From positions 88,336-152,335 of the forward strand of contig NZ_BMMK01000017.1 in assembly GCF_014645795.1 (NCBI RefSeq): 64,000 nt of DNA, read 5' to 3'. Below are positions 1 through 9,846 of this stretch, piece after piece (the stretch's first letter is position 1; each line of letters begins with the position of its first letter). A program made the translations under genes and the position numbers. This DNA is from Longimycelium tulufanense. Lineage in GTDB: Bacteria > Actinomycetota > Actinomycetes > Mycobacteriales > Pseudonocardiaceae. The notes beneath the pieces were generated by a model, which was not told the origin of the DNA, made no database searches, and was given only the letters and a program-made list of their open reading frames with translations.

Positions 1-1248
1 GAGGACGGGCCGTGCGAACGCGCACGCGACAAGGTGACGCACCGATTCGGGCGCTAACCCACAGAGCGGTGTCCCCTCCAGGAGCACCTCTCCATCGTCT
101 GGTGTGGACAGTCCGGCAACGAGTGCGGCGAAGACGGATTTGCCCGAACCGGAACGACCCACGACCGCAACCACGGAGCCGGCCGGAACCACGAGATCCG
201 GCACGGACAGGATGACCTTGCCGTCGGTGTCCCGGACCCGAACTCCGCGCAGCTCCAACGTGCCTTCCCCGGGTGGGACGGGCCGATACCCGGCCGGTGC
301 CGGCGGAACGCACAGCACCTCGTCGATCCTCCTCGCCGCGGCCCTGGCGCGGGCCAGTGCGGTCAGTGCGGAGGCTTGGCGCACGACGGCCATACCGAGC
401 GCGACGTAGCCGGCGGCGGCCACCACGTCTCCGACGCCGATCCGGTCCATCGCCACGCCAAGCCCCGCGGCCGCCAGCACGGCGACCTCGACCGCGGGCA
501 GCAGCAGCCCGGCGCGCCAGGCAAGGGCCGCCTGGGCCAGCCACAGGGCGTGGCCGGCGGCGGCCAGCCGCGGCAACGGGCGCAACACCCGGTCCGCCTC
601 CCGTTCGGCCAGGCCGGCCCCCTGGATCGTGCGGAGGCCACCGACCGCGTCCAGCAGCCGGGCGGACAACTCACCCACCACCCGTTGGTAGGTGGCCACG
701 TCCCCGGCGGTACGCCGCAGGTGGGCCCCGGCGAGCCGGAGCGCGAGCGGCAGGCTCAGCAGGAACACCACGGCCAGCCACCAGTCGAGCACCGCCAGCG
801 CGACGACCGCGCCCAGTGACACGGTGGCAGCGTTGGCCAGTCGTACCAACGTTGCGGCGATCGTGCCTGCCTGCGCGGCGTCGCCGCTGAAGCGGCTGAC
901 TGCATCGCCCGGGGCGAACCGACGATGTCCCGGGACACCCAGGGCGAGGAGATGCTCGATCAGGCGATGTCGTAACCAGGCCGTGCCCCTGCTCGTGCAG
1001 CGGGCCTCCCCGACCATGCCGACGGCGTCGCCGGCGACCACGACCAAGGCCAGCAGCAGAACCCACAGTGCCGCCCCGCCGGCGTCCGCGGTGGGTGAGA
1101 GCGCGCCATCCACCCCGCGGGCGACCGCGTCCGGCAACAGCAGGGTGGCGGCCGTGCCCGCCATCCCACCGATCAGGAGTGCTGTCAGCCATCCCGGGGA
1201 GCGAAGGAACACCCGCCGCAACAACCGGTCGCCGGGATTCGCTGACAC
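1..1248 (-). CDS. ABC exporter, fused membrane and ATPase domains (partial, lanthipeptide export)
   Basis: Half-type ABC exporter whose 3' end lies beyond the left edge, leaving about 416 codons. The N-terminal part has hydrophobic stretches typical of an exporter membrane domain. The nucleotide-binding domain begins near 240 and shows a clear Walker A (GRSGSGKS) at about 142-165. The proposed start is the GTG at 1248, preceded by AAGGA at 1256-1260 and placed just after the hairpin downstream of the precursor gene. By position it corresponds to RamA/RamB- or LabT-type transporters of class III lanthipeptide loci, which export the modified peptide. The window ends before any second transporter gene could be seen. 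Family assignment is firm; the substrate is inferred from context. Confidence 0.85.
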   Translation of the reverse strand, partial: MSANPGDRLLRRVFLRSPGWLTALLIGGMAGTAATLLLPDAVARGVDGALSPTADAGGAALWVLLLALVVVAGDAVGMVGEARCTSRGTAWLRHRLIEHLLALGVPGHRRFAPGDAVSRFSGDAAQAGTIAATLVRLANAATVSLGAVVALAVLDWWLAVVFLLSLPLALRLAGAHLRRTAGDVATYQRVVGELSARLLDAVGGLRTIQGAGLAEREADRVLRPLPRLAAAGHALWLAQAALAWRAGLLLPAVEVAVLAAAGLGVAMDRIGVGDVVAAAGYVALGMAVVRQASALTALARARAAARRIDEVLCVPPAPAGYRPVPPGEGTLELRGVRVRDTDGKVILSVPDLVVPAGSVVAVVGRSGSGKSVFAALVAGLSTPDDGEVLLEGTPLCGLAPESVRHLVACAFARPVL

Positions 1249-1286
1249 GAGGTGTTCCTTTGCTCGAAGGTCCGGGCGATGATGCC

Positions 1287-1329
1287 GGGTGGGGGAGCGA
1301 CGCAGTCCGGAGGCGTCGCTCCCCCACCC
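1287..1329 (-). terminator. perfect 17-bp hairpin after the lanthipeptide precursor gene
   Basis: The arms 1287-1303 and 1313-1329 are perfect reverse complements around a 9-nt loop. The hairpin sits between the precursor stop (1355) and the transporter start (1248). There is no T-tract, so it is better read as an attenuator or 3'-end stabiliser that keeps precursor transcript more abundant than transporter transcript than as a full terminator. Confidence 0.75.
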
Positions 1330-1354
1330 TTGTCACGGCCTCAGCAGAGGCGTG

Positions 1355-1489
1355 TCAGTCGCAGGTGGTGACGCTGAGGCTGCTGTCGCCGCACAGCAGG
1401 AGGCTGGCGTTGCTGCCGGCGTCGTAGCCACCACCGTGGCCCAGCTCCTCGCCGGTCTCCATCGCCTGCAGGTCCAGGACCAGGTTCAT
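1355..1489 (-). CDS. class III lanthipeptide precursor, SapB/AmfS type
   Basis: A 44-aa peptide starting MNLVLDLQAMETGEELG. It was found by translating the gap between LanKC and the transporter. The leader carries the LDLQ motif recognised by class III synthetases. The core NASLLLCGDSSLSVTTCD is very close to SapB/RamS of Streptomyces as I recall it. Two Ser-x2-Ser-x3-Cys units are present (S26/S29/C33 and S36/S39/C43), the pattern for lanthionine or labionin rings. A perfect GAGGAGG ribosome site lies 5 nt before the ATG, and the gene starts 12 nt after lanKC ends. SapB-like peptides are surfactants that help aerial hyphae leave the substrate; that role here is inferred from similarity. Confidence 0.93.
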   Translation of the reverse strand: MNLVLDLQAMETGEELGHGGGYDAGSNASLLLCGDSSLSVTTCD

Positions 1490-1501
1490 CTGTCCTCCTC
1501 G

Positions 1502-4201
1502 TTAGTGACTTTCTTCGGTTCCAACCAGCTCGGGGGCTGGCCGGTCTGGGTGCCGGCCCGGGTTGGCCGGCGAGGATGCGGTCGGGCCGGTGGCGCGCCC
1601 CGGCACGGCGGCACCGTCGGTGGCCGGTCGCTGGCCGTGGGTTCCGCGCAGGAACGGAAGCGGGGGCGTGCCGTCGAGGGCGTGGGCGAGGGCCAGCAAC
1701 ACCCCGGCGTTTCCGGTGCCGACGTCCATCGAGAGCCGGCGGAGCTGGTTGCCGGGGAAGGCGATGCCGTCCCGGTACGGGATGGCGAACCAGCCGAGCT
1801 GCCGGAGGTGTTGCCACACCAACTGCTCGTCGCGGGGGTCGCGGCGTCGCCTGGCCGTGGCGGTGAGGGCCGCGACCAGTCCGGCGCGGCCCAGGAACAG
1901 CCCGGGCTGGCTCACGAAACCGGCCCGGCAGGACCGCAGCAACGCGTCCAGCATGGAAACCGCGCCCGCCGCCGGGGCGAGGGTGGCCAGCTCACCGAGC
2001 ACCAGGGCGATGCCGGCGCTGCCGACCTCGAGGTAGGGCAGGGTACGCAGCGCGCCGTCGCGGACCTGCCAGGTGCCGTCCGGACGTTCCGTGCACTCGT
2101 CGAGGTCCCGGTGGAGCGCCTGGTCGGCGGCGGCCAGCCAGGCCGGATCGGCGGTGTGCTCGTACAGGCGCAGGAACAGTAGCGCCGGGCCGGACCAGCC
2201 ATGGAGCAGGCCCGCCTTCGCCCGCGCGGGCGGCGGCCCGGGGTGGCCGGCCCACCCGGCGAGCCGCTCGCCGATGGCCAGGGCGTGGCGCACCAGGTCG
2301 TCGGAGTCCCATCGCCGGCCCAGGTGCAGCAGGTTGAGAGCGACACCGGCCAGACCACCGCCGAGTCCGTGGTCGGTCAGCTCGGCGACGGCCGGGGTGG
2401 CCGCGGCCACCAGGTCGCCCGCCTCGGTGCGGTAGCCGAGCTCGTCGAGCACGTAGGCCACGCCGTGGGCACCGTCGTAGAAGCCGGGTCGTCGTGGCCG
2501 TTCCGCCGCGATGTTGTCGAGCAACCACCGTTCGTACTTGTCAAACCTGCCGGCACCCGCGACATGTAAGGCGTGCAGTACGCCTGCCGCGCCGTAGGCG
2601 AACGGCGCCCCACCGTGGGTGAACTGCGCGATGTCACCGGGGAACAGTCGGTCTCGCCGCTCGGGGGTCGCGCTGGCGACGATGGCATCGACGATGGCGC
2701 GGCGTACCTGGCTCCAGTTGGGCGGATCGGCGTCGAACTCGGTGCGTCTCCGGCGGGTCGACCGCGCGGTATCGGGCCGCGTCCGTGGTGCCAGTTCGGT
2801 GAGCACCGGGCCGAAGTAGTTCGGCTCGACCGGGAAGAGTTCGCGGACCAGGTCGACGTAGCTCAGCACCTTGTCGGGATCGAGCGCCGTAACGACGTTC
2901 AGCGGCAGGAAGAACCAGAGCCGCAGGGCGGCGAGGGCGTAGCGGTCGGTGTCCGGGCCGACGCGGTCGGCCGGGGCGAAGAAGCCGGCGGCGCCGAGGG
3001 CGGGGCGGCGGGGTTGTTCGATGTCGGACGCCAATTCGAAGTCGACGAGGCCGACCTGGTCGTTGTCGTCGATCAGGATGTTGTGCGGGTGCAGGTCGCC
3101 GAACACCAGGCCGCGGTCGTGCACCGCGTCGATCAGACGCTCGATGCGGGCCACGATGCGCTGCACACGCTCGGCGTAGGCGCGCAGTGCCGTCGGCTTG
3201 CCGGGGTCCCCGTCCGGTCGGGACAGTGGGTACTCCCGGGCGAGCCATCTGCCGAGGGAAGTGCCCGGAATCCGCTCCAGGGCGAGGAAGTGGTGCTCCC
3301 AGGCGACGAAGGAGTCGTGCACCGCCGGGATTCCCCGGATACCGGCCAGCCGCTCCAGCACGGTGTGCTCGCGGTTCAGGCGGGTGACGGCGTCGGTGCC
3401 GTCCCGGTCCAGCCCGGCGTGCGGGCGGGCCTCCTTCAACACCACCTGGTCGCCGCCGTCGCTGGACGTGGCGAGATAAACGCCGCCGCCGTTGGAGAAG
3501 TGCAGGGCGGCCTCGACGCCGTACGGGAAAGCGTTCGGATCGCCACCGTTCTTTCGCGCCGCGAGGTGTGGTTCCAGGAATTCGGGGACGGTGACCCAAT
3601 CTGGTAATACAAAATACGGCTTTCGCTCGTCGGGAACCAGTTTCCCGTCGGGCCGGGCCACCGCATGAACGGCGTGCCCGTCGCCGTCGGTGGTCCACCG
3701 CTGCGCGAATCCGCCCCAGCGGACGTAGAGCGGCCCGGAACCGTATCGGAGATCACTGAGGATGTAGGGGCCGTGTTCGCCGGCCAGCGGGGCGGACAGC
3801 TCGCGCAGCACCCGGGCGAGTTCGGCCTCGTCGACGGGGTAGATCGTCACCAGCTTGCCACCGGAGGCGCGCGCGGCGTACTTGGAGTTGCGGGCCAGCA
3901 GGACCCGCGGGCCGCGGAGGAACTTGAAGGCCAGCCGGTTGGCCACGCAGTAGCCCCAGACCACGCGCAGCACGCGCTCGGCATTGTCGAGGGCGGCCGA
4001 GACGTGCACCTTCCACCCCTGCGCCGGCAGGTTCACCGCGTGCGGGTGCAGCACCGTCCACACGTCCCGACTGCCCTGCCACCAGCCGATGGGCACCGCG
4101 GGCAGCGAATCGGCGAAAAGGGGCTCGTCGGGATTGGCGCGCGCGGGGTCCTCGTAGAACAGCGGATCAGCGAAGCAGAACGCCTCGTACCGCGCGTCCA
4201 T
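1502..4201 (-). CDS. class III lanthionine synthetase (LanKC, RamC-like)
   Basis: An 899-aa three-domain enzyme that phosphorylates and eliminates Ser residues of the precursor and then cyclises the rings. Residues 1 to about 215 form the lyase-like domain. Residues 220-480 form a Ser/Thr-kinase-like domain with ATP lysine K256 (VVLKEARP), catalytic loop GDLHPHN at 368-374 and a DFE metal motif at 387-389. Residues from about 520 form a LanC-like cyclase containing GLLHGWSG at 664-671. The Cys and Cys-His zinc ligands of class I, II and IV cyclases were not seen, which fits class III. The start is ATG 4201, preceded by GGAAGGGA. A proline-rich tail closes the protein. The precursor gene follows within 12 nt. 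Confidence 0.92.
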   Translation of the reverse strand: MDARYEAFCFADPLFYEDPARANPDEPLFADSLPAVPIGWWQGSRDVWTVLHPHAVNLPAQGWKVHVSAALDNAERVLRVVWGYCVANRLAFKFLRGPRVLLARNSKYAARASGGKLVTIYPVDEAELARVLRELSAPLAGEHGPYILSDLRYGSGPLYVRWGGFAQRWTTDGDGHAVHAVARPDGKLVPDERKPYFVLPDWVTVPEFLEPHLAARKNGGDPNAFPYGVEAALHFSNGGGVYLATSSDGGDQVVLKEARPHAGLDRDGTDAVTRLNREHTVLERLAGIRGIPAVHDSFVAWEHHFLALERIPGTSLGRWLAREYPLSRPDGDPGKPTALRAYAERVQRIVARIERLIDAVHDRGLVFGDLHPHNILIDDNDQVGLVDFELASDIEQPRRPALGAAGFFAPADRVGPDTDRYALAALRLWFFLPLNVVTALDPDKVLSYVDLVRELFPVEPNYFGPVLTELAPRTRPDTARSTRRRRTEFDADPPNWSQVRRAIVDAIVASATPERRDRLFPGDIAQFTHGGAPFAYGAAGVLHALHVAGAGRFDKYERWLLDNIAAERPRRPGFYDGAHGVAYVLDELGYRTEAGDLVAAATPAVAELTDHGLGGGLAGVALNLLHLGRRWDSDDLVRHALAIGERLAGWAGHPGPPPARAKAGLLHGWSGPALLFLRLYEHTADPAWLAAADQALHRDLDECTERPDGTWQVRDGALRTLPYLEVGSAGIALVLGELATLAPAAGAVSMLDALLRSCRAGFVSQPGLFLGRAGLVAALTATARRRRDPRDEQLVWQHLRQLGWFAIPYRDGIAFPGNQLRRLSMDVGTGNAGVLLALAHALDGTPPLPFLRGTHGQRPATDGAAVPGRATGPTASSPANPGRHPDRPAPELVGTEESH

Positions 4202-5244
4202 ACCGTTCGATCCCTTCCACAGTGTTCGTGCGGGAGACCCGCACCCGGTCGGCAGCCACGAGTCATGCCACTCGCGATAAGCAGCGGTGATCGCTCGCGG
4301 TTGCCTCCGGCATTGGATTGTCCGCCGCACCGTGCAGCGGCCCGTGACATTCCCTCACAGCACCGGCGGCCAGCCAAGGCTCCATTCCAACGAATCGCGG
4401 TTGTGATGCATGTCGCGAAACTCGCTTACCTACTCCGGAGTTTTCAACGGTGCGTGACGGAAAAACGCCACGACACCACCCGTTTGCCGCACTGGTCGCT
4501 TCGACAAGCAAACTACGTGTTTCTCGTCCGCCGGTCGCGCGCCGGTGATGCCTCATTCCGGCCGAGGACAACGTCGTTACCTGGTCGGATCGCGTCCGGT
4601 ACCGATCAGCGGACGACCAAACGGCCGGGGCCGACCATTCGGGTGATCCAACCACGGCGAGTGACCAGTCTCCTGTGCTCCCCGTAGCGTTGATCGCTGT
4701 CAACCCAGGGAAGACATTTCGTGAAAATACCCCAGCAGGGGTAGGTCGCCCATTGACCCGATCTGCCGAACAAAGGGCCGGTCACCCGGGCGGTATTGGA
4801 TGTTGGTAAACCCGACGCCGCGCAGGCGGGGCAATGCCGGACCGGGAAAAGGTCAGAAAGTCAGACAACTCGCTGCGCCATCCGGCCGAGCCGCGCATGC
4901 CAGCGACCCGGTCGGAACCGGTCTGTGCCGAGGAGCAAGATGATGGTGCCGCACGCCACGGTTCCCAACACGTCCCACCGGAAGCGTGGGGACAGAACAG
5001 GAACTATCGAGCGCATCCCACCCGAGAGGCGATCGGCCTCGCGCCACTTGGCCGAGGACGGCGTTGGCGCACAGGTCTGGCCGGTGCGGGAGACGTCTTG
5101 CAGCCGGCGAGTCTCTGGTGGGGCGCTTCGTTGTGCGGGAATGCGTCAGGGGCGGCCCGTGGTGGACCTCGTCGGCGATCGATGTTCCGCCAACAGGGTC
5201 CGTGGTGGGCCGCCCCTGACGATCTCGTGGTCCTGCCGTGTGTT
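4202..5244. other. intergenic region upstream of lanKC, downstream of the suf operon
   Basis: About 1 kb without a convincing gene; open frames here lack coding character and ribosome sites. It must hold the lanKC promoter (minus strand). A weak TTGAAA hexamer at 4442-4447 is a possible -35, but no good -10 was found at the right distance. The right end holds the long hairpin at 5145-5220. Confidence 0.5.
5145..5220 (-). terminator. long inverted repeat after the suf operon
   Basis: Arms 5145-5158 and 5207-5220 (GTCAGGGGCGGCCC and its complement) pair perfectly over 14 bp. An inner pair (5164-5168 with 5197-5201) extends the stem. It lies 25 bp past the last suf gene and lacks a T-tract. Likely terminator of the suf transcript. 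Confidence 0.6.
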
Positions 5245-5655
5245 CTAGACGGTGAAGCCGAGGGCACGCAGCTGCTCGCGCCCCTCGTCGGTGATGCGCT
5301 CCGGACCCCACGGCGGCATCCACACCCAGTTGATGCGGAAGTCCCGGACCAGGCCGCCGCCCGGGCCACCGGTCAGCGCCGCCTTGGTCTGGTCCTCGAT
5401 GACGTCGGTCAGCGGGCACGCCGCCGAGGTCAACGTCATGTCCAGGGTGGCGACGCCGTCCTCGTCGACCCGGATGTCGTAGACCAGGCCGAGGTCGACG
5501 ACATTGATCCCGAGCTCGGGATCGACCACGTCCCGCATGGCCTCCTCCAGGTCGGCCACCGCGGGCTGCTCCGCCGTGGGCGCGGGCGGCTCGGGCAGGC
5601 TGGCCGCGTCGCGTGCCACGTCCTCGTTGCTCACGCTGTACTTCGGCCCACTCAT
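5245..5655 (-). CDS. sufT: Fe-S assembly factor, SufT/MIP18 (DUF59) family
   Basis: A 136-aa cytosolic protein of the MIP18/DUF59 family, which helps mature Fe-S proteins. The conserved DPELGINVVDLGLVY block follows a variable Ala/Pro-rich N-terminus, and the reactive cysteine lies in LTSAACPLTD. The start (MSGPKYSVSN) overlaps the sufU stop as ATGA at 5652-5655, so translation is probably coupled. It is the last gene of the suf operon, matching the usual actinobacterial order. Confidence 0.93.
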   Translation of the reverse strand: MSGPKYSVSNEDVARDAASLPEPPAPTAEQPAVADLEEAMRDVVDPELGINVVDLGLVYDIRVDEDGVATLDMTLTSAACPLTDVIEDQTKAALTGGPGGGLVRDFRINWVWMPPWGPERITDEGREQLRALGFTV

Positions 5656-6119
5656 CGGGCTGCGACTCCATTCGTCTCGACGACACGGGCCACCGCGTCC
5701 TTGAAGGCCATCCATCCCAGCAGGGCACACTTCACCCGCGCCGGGTACCGGGCCACACCGGCGAAGGCGATGCCGTCCTCCAGCACGTCCTCGTCCGGCT
5801 CGACCTGGCCCCGACCCTGCATCAGCTCCAGGAACGCGGCGTGCTTGTCGAACGCCTCGGCGACCGTGCGGCCGACCACCAGGTCGGTGAGCACCGACGT
5901 GGCGGCCTGGCTGATGGAACAGCCCTGCGCGTCGTAGGACACGTCGTCCACGACCGCCCGGTCCCCATCGCCCTTGAGGTGTACCCGCAACGTCACCTCG
6001 TCCCCGCAGGTGGGGTTGACGTGGTGCACCTCGGCCTCGAAGGGCTCCCGCAGACCGCGTCGGTGTGGATTCTTGTAGTGGTCCAGGATGATCTCCTGGT
6101 ACATCTGGTCGAGCTGCAT
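5652..6119 (-). CDS. sufU: SufU, sulfur-transfer partner of SufS
   Basis: A 155-aa zinc protein that accepts persulfide sulfur from SufS in Gram-positive SUF systems. The metal-ligand cysteines are in NPTCGDEV, QGCSISQA and VKCALLGW. The start MQLDQMYQEI was chosen because it matches the family N-terminus and lies 4 nt after the sufS stop. Its stop overlaps the sufT start. Confidence 0.95.
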   Translation of the reverse strand: MQLDQMYQEIILDHYKNPHRRGLREPFEAEVHHVNPTCGDEVTLRVHLKGDGDRAVVDDVSYDAQGCSISQAATSVLTDLVVGRTVAEAFDKHAAFLELMQGRGQVEPDEDVLEDGIAFAGVARYPARVKCALLGWMAFKDAVARVVETNGVAAR

Positions 6120-6123
6120 CCGG

Positions 6124-7500
<1,377 letters not shown>

Positions 7501-8286
7501 TCAGTTACCGGCGCCGGCCCCGGCCGGCTCCTGCTTGCCGGTGAAGCGGACGTAGCCCTCTTCCTCGAGCCGCTCGGCCAGCTCCGGGCCACCCGACTCC
7601 ACGATGCGCCCGCGGGAGAACACGTGCACGAAGTCGGGGGTGATGTGCTTGAGAATGCGGGTGTAGTGGGTGATCAGCATGATGCCGATCTCCGGGTTCG
7701 CGCCCTTGTACCGGTTCACGCCGTCGGAGACCACCCGCAGCGCGTCGACGTCCAGGCCGGAGTCGGTCTCGTCCAGGATCGCCATTTGCGGCTTGAGCAG
7801 CGCGAGCTGCAGGATCTCGTGCCGCTTCTTCTCCCCGCCGGAGAAACCCTCGTTCACGCTGCGCTCGGCGAAGGCCGGGTCGATCTCCAGGTCGGCCATG
7901 GCCTGCTTGACCTCCTTGACCCAGTGCCGCACGGCCGGGGCCTGACCCCGGACGGCGGTCGCCGCGGTGCGCAGGAAGTTCGACATCGACACACCCGGCA
8001 CCTCGACCGGGTACTGCATGGCCAGGAACAGGCCGGCACGCGCCCGCTCGTCGACGCCCATCTCCAGCACGTTCTCGCCGTCGAGCAGCACCTCACCCGA
8101 GGTGACCTCGTACTTGGGGTGCCCGGCGACGGAGTACGCCAGCGTCGACTTGCCCGAGCCGTTCGGGCCCATGATCGCGTGCGTCTCGCCGCCCTTCACC
8201 GTCAGGTCGACGCCGTTGAGGATCGGCTCGGGCCCCTCGTCGGTGGCGACCGAGACGTGCAGGTCCTTGATCTCGAGGATGGCCAT
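7501..8286 (-). CDS. sufC: SufC, ATPase of the SufBCD scaffold
   Basis: A 261-aa ABC-type ATPase working as a soluble partner of SufB and SufD. Walker A is GPNGSGKST, the signature region is GFSGGEKKRHEIL, and Walker B is MAILDETDSGLD. This signature is typical of SufC rather than of transporters. The ATG at 8286 begins MAILEIKDLH, the conserved family start. It lies 44 bp after the Rieske gene. Confidence 0.96.
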   Translation of the reverse strand: MAILEIKDLHVSVATDEGPEPILNGVDLTVKGGETHAIMGPNGSGKSTLAYSVAGHPKYEVTSGEVLLDGENVLEMGVDERARAGLFLAMQYPVEVPGVSMSNFLRTAATAVRGQAPAVRHWVKEVKQAMADLEIDPAFAERSVNEGFSGGEKKRHEILQLALLKPQMAILDETDSGLDVDALRVVSDGVNRYKGANPEIGIMLITHYTRILKHITPDFVHVFSRGRIVESGGPELAERLEEEGYVRFTGKQEPAGAGAGN

Positions 8287-8330
8287 GGGTTTTCTTTCGC
8301 TCTCCTGGTGGGTGGGAAGTCGTCGGGTGG

Positions 8331-8648
8331 CTAGTTGCGGCGGGTGGTGACGTCGACGTACACGTCGCCGTCGCGCACGCTCACGGCGAAGACGTCCACC
8401 GGCTCGGTGGCCGGCAGCGAGGACGGCTTGCCGGTGTGCAGGTCGAAGCAGGAGCCGTGCAGCCAGCACTCGATGCCGCTGCCCGTCACCTCGCCCTCGC
8501 TCAGCGCGACCTCGGCGTGCGTGCAGACATCGTGCAGGGCATGCACCTCGTCGCCGTCGCGGACCAGGACCACCGGGGTCCCGTCCACGTCAACGCCCAC
8601 CGGCTGCCGTTGTTCCAGCTCGGTGAGGGAGCACACGCGAACGGTCAT
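8331..8648 (-). CDS. Rieske [2Fe-2S] ferredoxin-like protein in the suf operon
   Basis: A 105-aa small Rieske protein like ferredoxin subunits of non-heme oxygenases. The cluster ligands are in DVCTHAEV and ECWLHGSCFD, giving the C-x-H and C-x2-H pairs. Its ATG overlaps the sufD stop (ATGA at 8645-8648). A Rieske gene between sufD and sufC is common in actinobacteria. An electron-transfer role in cluster assembly is inferred from position. Confidence 0.93.
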   Translation of the reverse strand: MTVRVCSLTELEQRQPVGVDVDGTPVVLVRDGDEVHALHDVCTHAEVALSEGEVTGSGIECWLHGSCFDLHTGKPSSLPATEPVDVFAVSVRDGDVYVDVTTRRN

Positions 8649-9844
8649 GTGCCCACCGCCTCGAGTTCGGCCTCGATGGCCGCCGCCAGCCGCTCCCGCA
8701 CCTCGGGCACGCCGATCTTCTGCAGGATCTCGCCGAAGAAGCCGCGCACCACCAGCCGGCGCGCCAGTTCGGTGGGGATGCCCCGGGCCTGCAGGTAGAA
8801 CAGCTGCTCGTCGTCGAACCGGCCGGTGGCGCTGGCGTGGCCGGCGCCCTCGATCTCCCCGGTCTCGATCTCCAGGTTGGGCACCGAGTCGGCGCGCGCC
8901 CCGTCGGTGAGCACCAGGTTGCGGTTCAGCTCGAAGGTGTCGGTGCCCTCGGCCGCGGCGCGGATCAGCACGTCGCCGATCCACACCGTGTGCGCGTTGT
9001 CGCCCTGCAGTGCGCCCTTGTAGACGACGTTGCTGCGGCAGTTGGGCACCGCGTGGTCGACGAACAGCCGGTGCTCCAGGTGCTGGCCGGCGTCGGCGAA
9101 GTACAGGCCGAGCAGCTCCACGTCACCGCCCTTGTCGGCCAAGGACACGGTCGGGCTGACCCGGACCACCTCGCCGCCGAGGGTGACCACGCTGTGCCGC
9201 AGGACGGCGTCGCGGCCGACCCTGCCGTGGTGGGCGGAGACGTGGACGGCGTCGTCGGCCCAGTCGTGCACGGCGACCACGGTCACCTGGGCGCCGTCGC
9301 CGAGCACGAACTCGACGTTGTCGGCGTAGGTGCCGGAGCCGCGGTGGTCGATGACGACCACGGCCTCGGCGAACGGCTCGGCGCGCACCTGCAGGTGGCC
9401 GTAGTCCACCTTGCCCTCGCCCGGGCCGGTCACGGTGACCGTGGTCGGCCCGGAGGCGCGGGTGTCGCGCGGGATCGTGACGATCGTTGCCTCGGCGAAG
9501 GAGCACCACGCCTGGGCGGCGACCCGGTCGCCGGGGATACCGGCGACGCCGAGCCGCTCGTCACCGCGGGCCACGGTCTCGACCCGCACCTCGGGGGCGG
9601 CGGCCACCTCGACGGTGGCCGCGCCGGTGCGCACGGCGCTGCCGTCGTGCAGGCCACGCAGTCGGCGCATCGGCGTGAACCGCCAGTCCTCCTCGCGCCC
9701 GCTGGGCTTCTCGAACGCCTCGACGTCAAAGGACGTGAAGCGCTCGGCCCGGGAGGCGGCGGGGACGGCCGGCGCGCCGGCGCCGTGCGAGTGGGCCCCG
9801 AGGCCGTGCTGGGTCTTCTCCGTGGTCATGTCAGCTGTCGTCAT
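8645..9844 (-). CDS. sufD: SufD, Fe-S scaffold subunit
   Basis: A 399-aa partner of SufB in the SufBC2D scaffold. The C-terminal beta-helix core and the segment SATGRFDDEQLFYLQARGIP are typical. The start ATG at 9844 lies 2 nt after the sufB stop. Sequence further upstream in the same frame only shadows sufB. Confidence 0.95.
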   Translation of the reverse strand: MTTADMTTEKTQHGLGAHSHGAGAPAVPAASRAERFTSFDVEAFEKPSGREEDWRFTPMRRLRGLHDGSAVRTGAATVEVAAAPEVRVETVARGDERLGVAGIPGDRVAAQAWCSFAEATIVTIPRDTRASGPTTVTVTGPGEGKVDYGHLQVRAEPFAEAVVVIDHRGSGTYADNVEFVLGDGAQVTVVAVHDWADDAVHVSAHHGRVGRDAVLRHSVVTLGGEVVRVSPTVSLADKGGDVELLGLYFADAGQHLEHRLFVDHAVPNCRSNVVYKGALQGDNAHTVWIGDVLIRAAAEGTDTFELNRNLVLTDGARADSVPNLEIETGEIEGAGHASATGRFDDEQLFYLQARGIPTELARRLVVRGFFGEILQKIGVPEVRERLAAAIEAELEAVGT

Positions 9845-9846
9845 GG

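Noticed and set aside
4834..5937. Long plus-strand open frame across the lan/suf gap
   Set aside because: Arg/Gly/Ala-rich, no ribosome site, and antisense to sufT and sufU.
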